This document shows, in pieces, positions 27,901-34,264 of a DNA stretch of 34,264 bases (positions are counted from its first letter, which is position 1; every line of letters begins with the position of its first letter). A program made the position numbers and the translations under genes. Source of the stretch: Defluviitaleaceae bacterium (GTDB lineage Bacteria > Bacillota > Clostridia > Lachnospirales > WQUN01); contig WQVY01000025.1 in the NCBI GenBank assembly GCA_009785605.1, positions 1 to 34,264 on the forward strand. The letters run 5' to 3'. Below the pieces are notes generated by a model. It did not search any database, was not told the origin of the DNA, and was given only the letters and a program-made list of their open reading frames with translations.

Positions 27901-30555
27901 CATAACCGGGCAACTGTTTCTGGTGGCGGTGTACACGTTGCTACTACCGGCAGGTTTTTTATGCGGGGCACGGCAGGTACTTCCATTATTAGTCATAATG
28001 AAGCCGCCGGTGTAGGGGCAACTGATGGCGGCGGCGGGGTATATGTAAATGACAGCTCATCATTTGTAATGGAGACAGGTTCGATCTACAACAACCTGGC
28101 CACCCGTGGCGGAGGCGTTCGCGTACAAAGCGACGCAACCTTTAATATGTCAGGCACAGGCACAACAATCCGCAACAACCATGCAACCAATGGCGGCGGC
28201 GGGGTATATGTGGCCACCAATGCCACAACCGGCACTACCGGCTTCCATATGCAATCGGGCACTATTTATATAGAAGCCAACACAGTTGGCAATGACAGCG
28301 GCAACGGTATCCATCAAGCAAGCGGGCAAACAACTATGGCCGCAGGTACTATACGTAGGCACAACGCCACAGGCGGGCGCACTGCCCCTTATGGTACCGG
28401 CACACCCTTTGGCACAGATGGCGGAGCAAGAAACAACGGCAGTGCAGTGGCCATACGCGGCGGTATCTTTACGATGAGCGGCGGATACATGACCAGCAAC
28501 CGCACACAACTTGCCGGTGCGGCCGTTATAAACGGTGCGGCTGTTACCGCAATAGATACAGGCTCTACATTTATCATGACCGGCGGCACCATCGGCGGTG
28601 AAGGCAACCTTGGCAACGACGGTGTAAACGGTGCCGTACTTGGACGCGGCGATAGCATTATTGACATATCCGGTGGCTTGCTTACAGGCAATAGCTCCAC
28701 CCATGCCGGAGGTGCAATTCATATTAACAATAGTCTACTAACAATCTCTGGCACTACAATTATAGAAAATAACCGGGCTGACATCGGCGGCGGCGGTGTG
28801 TGGATACAATCCGGTGGTGCTTTCTACATGCACGGCGGCACGATACGCAATAACCGCTACGACCTTTCGGGCGGGCCTGTGGCCGCTGGCGGCGGCGTGT
28901 ATGTTGGGTGGTCTGGCTCGCCGTCTACTTTTACCATGACAGGCGGCACAATAGGCGCCCCCCGTGGTTGCGACGATAATTGTGAAGACCATGTTAATCC
29001 TTTAAACTGCGTGCCTGATTTGGGCAACCGCGCAGTAAGCGGCGGTGGGGTTTTTGTAAACAACGGGTCTAGCTTTTACATGCAAGACTACACCCCAAGT
29101 GGCGGCGGCGCAGCAATCCCCGGCACAGGCCTAATAATAGGCAATTCAACTACAACCGGCTCTGGTGGTGGCGTGATGGTCACAGGAGCGGACAGCTCGT
29201 TTGATATGTCTGCCGGGACAATAGAATATAATCTGGCACCCGGGCCAACTTCTGTTGGTGGAGGTGTTGCTGTTCTTACTGATGCAACTATGGATATGTC
29301 TGGCGGGACAATTGAGTACAACAGGGCCGTCCATGGCGGTGGTATCGGCACGTTCAGCAACTCGTATTTAACCATGTCCGGTGGCACCATCCGCGATAAC
29401 ACAGCCCTTCATGGTGGCGGTATTGAGGTAAACGGCGGCATGACTCTAACCATGTCCGGCGGTTACATTTACAATAACACAGCAACCGGCAACGGCGGCG
29501 GCGTATGGGTCATCACCGAGAATGCAAATAATTCTAGTTTCATCATGCACAGTGGCACAATAGGTGGCCCACGCGGCTGCCCAAGCAACTGCGCTGTCCA
29601 TGCTAATTCAGAAGACTGCGACCCTGACCAAGGCAACCGCGCCATAAACGGCGGTGGTGTCTGGGTTGGTAATGCTGCAAACTTCAACATCCATGGCGGC
29701 GGTGTAAAACGTATCACAGGCAATAATGCTAATTATGGCGGCGGTGTATATCTTGAATGGCAAAGCACTACAAGCAGAGGCCAAATGCGTATGCAAACAG
29801 GTTCATCTGGCCTACACATAACCAACAACACAGCCGCTTTTGACGGCGGTGGTATATTTACAGAAAACCGCCCCAACCCATATGTAAACCCCGTACCGCT
29901 GACATACTATCAAAACCTTACGTTGATAGGTGTTAACTTTAGCAACAATACAGCGTCGACATGGGAGACACCACCATCTAACGCGCTGGCCATTATCCCA
30001 TCAACGGCGTTTGCTACACCCGTAAGTATAAGTACCCACCCATTAAACAACTACGATATCAACTACGGCAACCCAGGTATCGTGTTTGAGTTTACAAAGA
30101 CAAATAACATACTCGCCCCTGAAACAGGTACACCGGTACAGGGTGCTGTGTTCCAGCTTTTTTCATGGGACACTGCAAGTGATTCATGGGTAGAGTCCGG
30201 TGCGCAGGTGACTAGTGGCGCGAATGGTTTGGTGACACTTAACCTCTCCGTAACTGGGCAATATCGTTTAGTTGAGGTTATTCCGCCCCCTGGGTTTATG
30301 CCGTTATTTGGTTACTGGCTGGCATCTATAAATAGTGTTACGCATGTGGTTACGTTTACACCTGTTAATGCGAATCCACCATTCGAATATTATGATGGTA
30401 ATTGGTATGTAGGTAATATGCCAGAGTTCCAACTGCCGCTTGCAGGAGGGGTGGGCCGCAACGGGTTCTTCTTCACGGGCTCTGTATGTATCATTGTAGG
30501 GCTTGGGGTTGTAATGTACCTATATGTAAAATCGAAAAAGAAACTGTACTCATAA
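24937..30555 (+). CDS. Giant exported surface protein: Tyr-rich repeats, Gly-rich beta-helix, SpaA-like domain, LPLAGG anchor
   Basis: The protein has 1872 aa. Residues 22-38 form an N-terminal membrane/export segment. Residues 48-118 resemble one List-Bact/InlB-type repeat (TELYFGMTI ... FYAVWDGG). Residues 119-248 are about one-quarter Tyr, with imperfect repeats of PAYEHYAYxxDAPTYEYY type. From about 410 to 1690 there are dozens of short beta-helix rungs (GGGVYV, ITGNTA, FNMSGG) like polymorphic-membrane-protein and adhesin repeats. Residues from about 1714 form a SpaA/Cna-B-like domain (GAVFQLFSWD ... YRLVEVIPPPGFMP). LPLAGG at 1833-1838, a membrane segment and KSKKKLYS end the protein, like a sortase substrate with Ala in place of Thr. 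AGAGGAG precedes the ATG. It is a likely adhesin or matrix protein; no enzyme domain is seen. Confidence 0.93.
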   Translation: MYTNVRRAKSRWARTKYIRNILIVMVFLAVITVAGVFGSNNTATDDHAFDKELGFDTELYFGMTILRGWPIRSILPLNPELTGYSFSHWSSTPDGGAFDFSTPILDEMTFYAVWDGGNSAASYVSYGVYYGYDTYNHVVNNFGFVAYSYDAGYYYPAYNHYAYYHSAPTYDYYNAHDYPGHGPAYEHYAYHYDAPVNAHDAVYYSPAYEHGAYYNDAPTYEYFAANDYPTYEHYVNNDDTHIYINENDKIFVRFNWNHANHMEIRAQEAAEAIRIYEERIHLNIAPVNANAFAAAEEYSSHAPYEEAQMPEIEMFGGYIPIMPLNATVSDIGNLRSQIASRGGNNTPWTIFLNWGTVTTTTEEAILVPNGANVILQSVGAARPIWHQHYPGSLSQFGDEVRHERHFRIQMGGTLTIGNIQLSRASQDPSTTGGGIRVYGGGRLYVSHSGALFQNNRAIQGGAIEVSAGGRATIRGGTFTGNVAIGSGQASGGAIRVAGTIGGDNNGYLAFTRQYPTHIYDNHQTASSGGGVTAILNATLIISGDQPLYITDNTAFTNAGGLIAAGHLHISGSGPIIIRDNIANDNAGGMQFSGPVGQLGFVYISPLTPIDISRNTAINGNGGGLTASRGGSGLDENINTLRLSANVTITGNIAGNSGGGIYLSVGDIELNNTTITGNTAGINGGGISMIGGNITSNGATIHSNRASVAVGAPTTANTGGGGVSVEGANSIFTMNSGTIGHPDTTAINAFSNRAIRGAGVRIINGTFNFNGGSILYNVTTNVEGGTVALTDGRGGGVFVSNTGNFNMSGAAATERLIRNNAADLGGGVYIRAGNLRIENANAHVQANTVTAAASGAGVHQVGGTVTMSAGSIRNHNAQGTAEGLGLSYGSGVDMRGGTFNMSGGAITSNRTGVANMPGGVNVEATAIFNMRGNSTIGGSAEHMWNQGTTGGGVRVATAGDLVIPPILNIPGGAFNMENDIGEGGTRTISHNRATVSGGGVHVATTGRFFMRGTAGTSIISHNEAAGVGATDGGGGVYVNDSSSFVMETGSIYNNLATRGGGVRVQSDATFNMSGTGTTIRNNHATNGGGGVYVATNATTGTTGFHMQSGTIYIEANTVGNDSGNGIHQASGQTTMAAGTIRRHNATGGRTAPYGTGTPFGTDGGARNNGSAVAIRGGIFTMSGGYMTSNRTQLAGAAVINGAAVTAIDTGSTFIMTGGTIGGEGNLGNDGVNGAVLGRGDSIIDISGGLLTGNSSTHAGGAIHINNSLLTISGTTIIENNRADIGGGGVWIQSGGAFYMHGGTIRNNRYDLSGGPVAAGGGVYVGWSGSPSTFTMTGGTIGAPRGCDDNCEDHVNPLNCVPDLGNRAVSGGGVFVNNGSSFYMQDYTPSGGGAAIPGTGLIIGNSTTTGSGGGVMVTGADSSFDMSAGTIEYNLAPGPTSVGGGVAVLTDATMDMSGGTIEYNRAVHGGGIGTFSNSYLTMSGGTIRDNTALHGGGIEVNGGMTLTMSGGYIYNNTATGNGGGVWVITENANNSSFIMHSGTIGGPRGCPSNCAVHANSEDCDPDQGNRAINGGGVWVGNAANFNIHGGGVKRITGNNANYGGGVYLEWQSTTSRGQMRMQTGSSGLHITNNTAAFDGGGIFTENRPNPYVNPVPLTYYQNLTLIGVNFSNNTASTWETPPSNALAIIPSTAFATPVSISTHPLNNYDINYGNPGIVFEFTKTNNILAPETGTPVQGAVFQLFSWDTASDSWVESGAQVTSGANGLVTLNLSVTGQYRLVEVIPPPGFMPLFGYWLASINSVTHVVTFTPVNANPPFEYYDGNWYVGNMPEFQLPLAGGVGRNGFFFTGSVCIIVGLGVVMYLYVKSKKKLYS

Positions 30556-30788
30556 GATGTAATTGGCTTTATAGGTTTATTTTAATACCGACATAACTTA
30601 AACAGTCCAGCCTGTCACCCGTTGCCCTGAAAGAGAAAAGCGTTGAAGCAGCTGCTATCTTCGGCTCAGGCTGGACTGGGTATACCATAAGATGGTGAAA
30701 GCCATAGCGATATCGCTTTTGGCCCAATCATCAAAACTGCCGACTTGTAGTCCCATATCAATTATGCTTCACTCAACTCTACCAATGA
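30556..30788. other. Intergenic region with structured element, no gene seen
   Basis: It lies between the giant gene stop and the tRNA terminator. It holds the 30603-30678 inverted-repeat element and a short palindrome (AGCGATATCGCT). I see no open frame with a ribosome site. Confidence 0.6.
30603..30678 (+). repeat. Structured element, copy 1
   Basis: A perfect 12-bp stem, CAGTCCAGCCTG (30603-30614) with CAGGCTGGACTG (30667-30678), encloses a loop. The loop contains AAAAGCGTTG (30636-30645) and GCTAT..TCGGCTC, sequences that recur in copy 2 at 31441. It could be a small RNA, a cis-acting RNA or a miniature mobile element. The strand is assigned from copy 2. Confidence 0.6.
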
Positions 30789-30826
30789 CAAACCCCCTGT
30801 AAACATAGTGTTTACAGGGGGTTTGT
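30788..30826. terminator. Terminator of the tRNA operon, 18-bp perfect stem
   Basis: ACAAACCCCCTGTAAACA (30788-30805), a TAG loop and TGTTTACAGGGGGTTTGT (30809-30826) form an uninterrupted hairpin directly downstream (minus strand) of tRNA-Gly. The classical long U-tract is weak, but the stem is very stable and may also insulate against reading from the left. Confidence 0.8.
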
Positions 30827-30829
30827 TTA

Positions 30830-30901
30830 AGCGCGAAACCAGATTCGAACTGGCGACCCTCGCCTTGGCAAGGCGATGCTCTACCACTGAGCCATTCGCG
30901 C
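30830..30901 (-). tRNA. tRNA-Gly (anticodon GCC)
   Basis: Cloverleaf: acceptor GCGCGAA/TTCGCGC, D-arm GCTC-AGTGGTA-GAGC, anticodon arm TCGCC-TTGCCAA-GGCGA, T-arm GCCAG-TTCGAAT-CTGGT. The discriminator is U and CCA is not encoded. It is the third and last tRNA of the operon. Confidence 0.95.
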
Positions 30902-30939
30902 GTATAAAATTGTCACAAGCCGCTAAAGCATCGTATGAT

Positions 30940-31010
30940 AGCGGGTGGCGGGAATCGAACCCGCGTATCAAGCTTGGAAGGCTTGTGTTCTACCATTGAA
31001 CTACACCCGC
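30940..31010 (-). tRNA. tRNA-Gly (anticodon TCC)
   Basis: Cloverleaf: acceptor GCGGGTG/CACCCGC, D-arm GTTC-AATGGTA-GAAC, anticodon arm CAAGC-CTTCCAA-GCTTG, T-arm GCGGG-TTCGATT-CCCGC. The discriminator is U and CCA is not encoded. It is the middle tRNA of the operon. Confidence 0.95.
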
Positions 31011-31034
31011 GCAATCCTATAAAGAAAGCGGCAA

Positions 31035-31107
31035 TGCCCAGGGGCGGAATTGAACCGTCGACACATGGATTTTCAGTCCATTGCTCTACCAACTGAGCTA
31101 CCTGGGC
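31035..31107 (-). tRNA. tRNA-Phe (anticodon GAA)
   Basis: Cloverleaf: acceptor GCCCAGG/CCTGGGC, D-arm GCTC-AGTTGGTA-GAGC, anticodon arm ATGGA-CTGAAAA-TCCAT, T-arm GACGG-TTCAATT-CCGCC with one A-C mismatch. The discriminator is A and CCA is not encoded. It is first in the operon, about 25 nt after the promoter. Confidence 0.95.
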
Positions 31108-31132
31108 ACAGAAAGCGGATGAGACGAACGCA

Positions 31133-31161
31133 ATTATAAACCAATGAATGGAATGCGTCAA
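31133..31161 (-). promoter_or_regulatory. Promoter of the tRNA-Phe/Gly/Gly operon
   Basis: On the minus strand TTGACG (31156-31161), an exact 17-nt spacer and TATAAT (31133-31138) lie just upstream of tRNA-Phe. This is nearly a consensus sigma-A promoter. Confidence 0.85.
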
Positions 31162-31364
31162 GCATTTACGCCACTTACATTAAATACCATGTGCTGTGGT
31201 TGCCATATAAGCTGGCAAACCCGTTGGATGTATTTCCCGGCACATCAAGATACAAGCTGCTGGCGCAACATATGTGATATGTGATAGCGTAAAATACTGC
31301 ATTTAGGCACGTGTCGAATGTGGTTGATGAAATGTTTCCGTTATACTACAAATATATGTACACG
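31162..31364. other. Intergenic stretch between tRNA promoter and surface-gene promoter
   Basis: About 200 nt of AT-rich sequence between two divergent promoters. I see no gene or conserved structure in it. Confidence 0.5.
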
Positions 31365-31392
31365 TTGACATTTATGAAAGATTCGTCATAAT
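31365..31392 (+). promoter_or_regulatory. Promoter of the second giant surface protein gene
   Basis: TTGACA (31365-31370, perfect), 16-nt spacer, CATAAT (31387-31392). It predicts a leader of nearly 200 nt before ATG 31596, which includes the structured element at 31441-31536. Confidence 0.7.
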
Positions 31393-31440
31393 TAGATACA
31401 GTTGTCTTGCACTAATGTTTTTTCCTATTCGACATATTAT

Positions 31441-31536
31441 ATAGCGAATTAATTTGAAACAGTCCAACTTGTTGCCTAAAAGCGTTGCGACGCTATTATC
31501 GGCTCTGGCGGACCTGTTTCTCGTTTAATTCGCTAT
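31441..31536 (+). promoter_or_regulatory. Structured leader element, copy 2
   Basis: A 12-bp outer stem ATAGCGAATTAA (31441-31452) / TTAATTCGCTAT (31525-31536) is followed by a short internal loop. The inner stem is GAAACAG-TCC (31456-31465) / GGA-C-CTGTTTC (31510-31520), and an inner hairpin GCGT-TGCG-ACGC sits within. AAAAGCGTTG (31478-31487), GCTAT and TCGGCTC are shared with copy 1 at 30603. It lies between promoter and start codon, so a cis-regulatory RNA is plausible. No known riboswitch consensus is recognised. Confidence 0.6.
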
Positions 31537-31595
31537 TATGCACATATAGCAATATTGGAAATACCTGCAAGCATGCAATGAGAGGATGAGCTGTT

Positions 31596-34264
31596 ATGAA
31601 AGTGCGGTTAACAAATTTAAAAGTAGTGCTTAATGATGGGATACGCATATTTGCTTTACTAATGGTTTTGGCGGCCACGGCAACATTTGCAGTTTTGGCG
31701 CTTGATAACATTAGCGAATATGAAGACTATAACAGTGCATTCTACGACTTCTATGTCCAAGGAAATGCCATACATATCGAAGAAGTTTACAGTTACGACA
31801 ATGATACGGTATCCCCATACACATATTATTACAGCTATGGTAGCAACGACGTGCCAGGGTACTCTTATGATGCAACGTATTACCATATGCCACATGGATA
31901 TGAATGGCACAGTTATGACTATTCCCCAGAAAACGATTTTGTTGACTATTGGCCAGATTATGGTGACCATCCTACATATGTAGATTATGACTATGATTAC
32001 ACACACACAGGCAACAACCAAAACGAGTACATGCAGGGCGATATTTATACAATGGGTAATACACCAGTATATGAAGAAATTATGCCGCTTGGTGCCGGGC
32101 GGACAGTTACGTTTAATGGTAACCCCATACCTATGCCGGCTGGGCACGAATCTTTTCAGACAGGCCCCAATGGGGACCTTGCAAGCCACCCTGCATTTGG
32201 TGGGATGCCGCTTCTTCCAATTTATATTGGGCGACAGTTTATGTGGTGGAGCCTTTACCCAAGCGGGCTTGACGCAAATGGCGACCCTTGTGTTGTTTCG
32301 TATTCGCAGACATTTGGCCCGCACACATATGTCCCACATGATATGACTGTGTATGCGGTGTGGGGTGACCCAATTGTTTTTGTTGGAAATACAACCACAC
32401 TCCCCATGAGTGGTGAATATTTTGATGTACAAGATAATCCCAATTATTTCGATAACCGTTTTGTCCCCCGTGGTTGGACGCTCAACCAAACTATAGCCTT
32501 TGGTGCACCTGTTGTACCCCCAAACAACCCGAGTCGGCAACACAATATATTTTGGGGTTGGTACAGTATACCTATCAGCAGTGATAACCTGGAATATCCG
32601 GCCCCTTTCCCTGCTGTTGCTGTAGATGGTGACACCGTCATAACCGGCAACACTAGAGCATATGCACGTTGGCGGCTTAACACTCACTTGGTAATGTTTG
32701 ATATGAACCACGACAATGCCGTTTTGGCTGTAGGCGAAGCCGCAAGGCCAAACCGCCTATACCGCTGGGCGCTTCATGGGAGAAGTATTGCTGACTCTGG
32801 CCTAGGTGGCGACGCTACTTTTGGCGAGGGGGGAATTGTAGGCATACCCATTTCGATGGACGGCTCACCTTGGAACTTCCCCATTTCTATCCCCAATGCC
32901 ATAGAACGGCAAAATAACTTGCGCCCATGGGTGCCCAACTATCCGTTTGGCCACCCAAATCACATTCCGCGTTCAAGTACGGATTTTAGAACACCATACC
33001 CAAGTGAGGAGTTTGTACGAGGGACTGCCGGTGGGCTTATTAACGCATACGCCGGTACAATGTGGCCACGTTCTGCACCGGCCGTAGAAATGGAATCGGG
33101 GACGCGTGGCCGGTGGACACCGCCATTTGGGGCAACAACCGGAAGCAATGCTTCCGAACGGAACAGATATACACTAGAAGGCTGGTGGACAACACCATAC
33201 GGCTGGAGAAATAACACGCCTGGCAACATCGTAAGCCAGCGTTTTGCCCCTGCCGGCCGCGCCAACACTCACATCTCCAACAACTATCACCCAGACGCAT
33301 TACATGCCGAACATGCAAGGCCAGCTGGTTTCCCCTTTGGCCTTGCAAGAACTGTGCCCGATTCACCATACGGTGCCGGACATCCGGAGCATATAAACAA
33401 TCCCCCAACAGGCATTGTTACTGAGGATATGACTGTATATGCAAACTGGGTATATAGGGTCACATTTCACTTAAATACTGCATCCAACCAGGGCCAATCA
33501 CATGGCGTTCAAGGGTTTTCTTTGGAAGGGACTACTGGTTTTAACCCAAACCTAAGCAACTTCACCAACTACCGTGATATCCTCCCGCACCTGCCAGATC
33601 CACAAAGGACCATTGGCCAAAGTGGGCAGCGTGTGCGTGCCACCCCAGGTGGGGGATTTTCCGCTCACGAGCCTGTTATTGCGGGATTCCCGCCAAATCC
33701 AACCCGGCCCGGCCATTTCTTTAACGGCTGGTGGGACAGGCCTATAAACCCAAGAAGGAACGACCACGCAGCTACTTGCCCACAATGCGATACAATGGAA
33801 GACTACCCTGTCAACCACCATAATGACGCGGTAAGGATCACCGCCGATATGCAAATAGACGGCAGTTTCACGGCATATGCCCACTGGACATTTCCTAGTG
33901 CGGATGACTATGTATATGTTATTTTCCATCTTAACCCTAGGTGCAATGTAACCGGTACTATTGGGGCTGTCGCAACCGAACCTGCCGATGAAGGCAAGCG
34001 CGGTTATGCATACTGGCCCACACACCGCCCATATTTTGCTTATCAAAACGATCATCAACGCTTCTTTTTGAGCCACCGGAGTATTGGAGTACCGGGTACG
34101 CTAAATCATGTGCCCGGGCCTGTAAACCTTCCAGGGACACACACAACTATATTGGAACGGAACCATAGATACACCACTACTCACCATAACTTAGAGTTTG
34201 CCAATGTTGCGTACGAAGACCGTTACGCCCCAAGCATAATACGGCAACGCACATGGAATACCCC
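31596..34264 (+). CDS. Giant exported surface protein: Tyr-rich region and List-Bact/InlB-type repeats (3' end outside window)
   Basis: ATG 31596 with GAGAGGATG upstream opens a frame that stays open for 889 codons to the right edge. Residues 15-37 are an export/membrane segment. Residues 40-160 are roughly a quarter Tyr with many Asp, His and Ser (e.g. SPYTYYYSYG, YVDYDYDYTHTG). The rest is a chain of List-Bact/InlB B-type units, each ending in the family pattern GW-x-n-Y-A-x-W: MTVYAVW, IFWGWYS ... AYARW, LEGWWTTPYG ... MTVYANW, FFNGWWDRPI ... FTAYAHW, and a further unit beginning YVYVIFHLNP. Such repeats occur in secreted, often sortase-anchored, proteins. The C-terminus is missing, so anchoring is unknown. 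It shares the anchor plus Tyr-rich layout with the 1872-aa protein. Confidence 0.88.
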   Translation, partial: MKVRLTNLKVVLNDGIRIFALLMVLAATATFAVLALDNISEYEDYNSAFYDFYVQGNAIHIEEVYSYDNDTVSPYTYYYSYGSNDVPGYSYDATYYHMPHGYEWHSYDYSPENDFVDYWPDYGDHPTYVDYDYDYTHTGNNQNEYMQGDIYTMGNTPVYEEIMPLGAGRTVTFNGNPIPMPAGHESFQTGPNGDLASHPAFGGMPLLPIYIGRQFMWWSLYPSGLDANGDPCVVSYSQTFGPHTYVPHDMTVYAVWGDPIVFVGNTTTLPMSGEYFDVQDNPNYFDNRFVPRGWTLNQTIAFGAPVVPPNNPSRQHNIFWGWYSIPISSDNLEYPAPFPAVAVDGDTVITGNTRAYARWRLNTHLVMFDMNHDNAVLAVGEAARPNRLYRWALHGRSIADSGLGGDATFGEGGIVGIPISMDGSPWNFPISIPNAIERQNNLRPWVPNYPFGHPNHIPRSSTDFRTPYPSEEFVRGTAGGLINAYAGTMWPRSAPAVEMESGTRGRWTPPFGATTGSNASERNRYTLEGWWTTPYGWRNNTPGNIVSQRFAPAGRANTHISNNYHPDALHAEHARPAGFPFGLARTVPDSPYGAGHPEHINNPPTGIVTEDMTVYANWVYRVTFHLNTASNQGQSHGVQGFSLEGTTGFNPNLSNFTNYRDILPHLPDPQRTIGQSGQRVRATPGGGFSAHEPVIAGFPPNPTRPGHFFNGWWDRPINPRRNDHAATCPQCDTMEDYPVNHHNDAVRITADMQIDGSFTAYAHWTFPSADDYVYVIFHLNPRCNVTGTIGAVATEPADEGKRGYAYWPTHRPYFAYQNDHQRFFLSHRSIGVPGTLNHVPGPVNLPGTHTTILERNHRYTTTHHNLEFANVAYEDRYAPSIIRQRTWNT

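Noticed and set aside
26637-29796. Several antisense open frames across the beta-helix gene
   Set aside because: They arise from the low-stop Gly/Asn-rich codon use of the sense strand. Their Pro/Cys-rich products match nothing.
24937-30555. CRISPR-like or DNA-level tandem repeat array
   Set aside because: The repeats are protein-level rungs with strongly diverged DNA and no unique spacers.
30830-31107. tRNA cluster as an integration site for a mobile element
   Set aside because: No integrase, no duplicated tRNA 3' end and no change in gene type beyond the surface proteins is visible.
31441-31536. Possible c-di-GMP (GEMM), T-box or cobalamin riboswitch
   Set aside because: None of their conserved cores (for example the T-box AGGGUGGNACCGCG or the GEMM core) is present, so no ligand is proposed.
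31659-32711. 350-codon open frame on the minus strand
   Set aside because: It is antisense to the Tyr-rich surface gene, is rich in Val/Ile/Cys runs caused by reading Tyr/Asp/His codons backwards, and has no ribosome site or recognisable domain.

Overview
The window looks like chromosome of an endospore-forming, Gram-positive-type member of the Clostridia (Firmicutes). The evidence is a clear spoIIR, a CotH-type protein kinase homologue, strong AGGAGG ribosome-binding sites, a MoxR/DUF58/DUF4129 cluster, ABC2_membrane_6-type exporters and surface proteins with a sortase-like C-terminus. I cannot name the genus from sequence alone. No phage, IS element or CRISPR array is visible.

Left part (1-8778, all minus strand): reading in the direction of transcription, the genes are a Nudix protein, purN, a cyclase/kynurenine-formamidase-like enzyme, meso-diaminopimelate dehydrogenase (ddh), a squalene-cyclase-fold (prenyltransferase-repeat) protein, a DUF4173 membrane protein, purH, and a PurD-PurC fusion that runs off the left edge. 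This is late purine biosynthesis with unrelated or cell-wall genes interleaved. Gaps are short, and purN overlaps the cyclase gene.

Middle (9010-15988): a His/Pro-rich cupin gene and spoIIR run rightward and end at a strong bidirectional terminator. They converge on a leftward cluster of murG, a TagO/WecA-type glycosyl-1-phosphate transferase, a MoxR ATPase, a DUF58 protein and a DUF4129 membrane protein, which suggests a cell-envelope locus.

Right of murG (16088-21906), a tightly packed rightward operon starts from a promoter that interlocks with the murG promoter. It encodes an M1-peptidase-like lipoprotein that has lost its active site, a VanY-like (M15) D-Ala-D-Ala carboxypeptidase, an ABC ATPase, a Cof-type HAD phosphatase and two ABC-2 permeases. 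A CotH-family lipoprotein candidate with a C-terminal copper-amine-oxidase-N-like domain and an arylamine N-acetyltransferase follow.

Right end (24937-34264): two giant exported proteins are transcribed rightward. The first (1872 aa) has a Tyr/His-rich repeat region, a very long Gly-rich beta-helix with internal duplications, a SpaA/Cna-B-like domain and an LPLAGG membrane anchor. The second is cut by the window edge. It shares the unusual layout of membrane anchor, Tyr-rich region and List-Bact/InlB-type repeats. Between them lie a leftward tRNA operon (Phe, Gly-TCC, Gly-GCC) with a clean promoter and an 18-bp terminator stem, and two related structured elements, one of them in the leader of the second giant gene. 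This pair of Tyr-rich surface proteins and the repeated leader structure is the most likely undescribed biology here.
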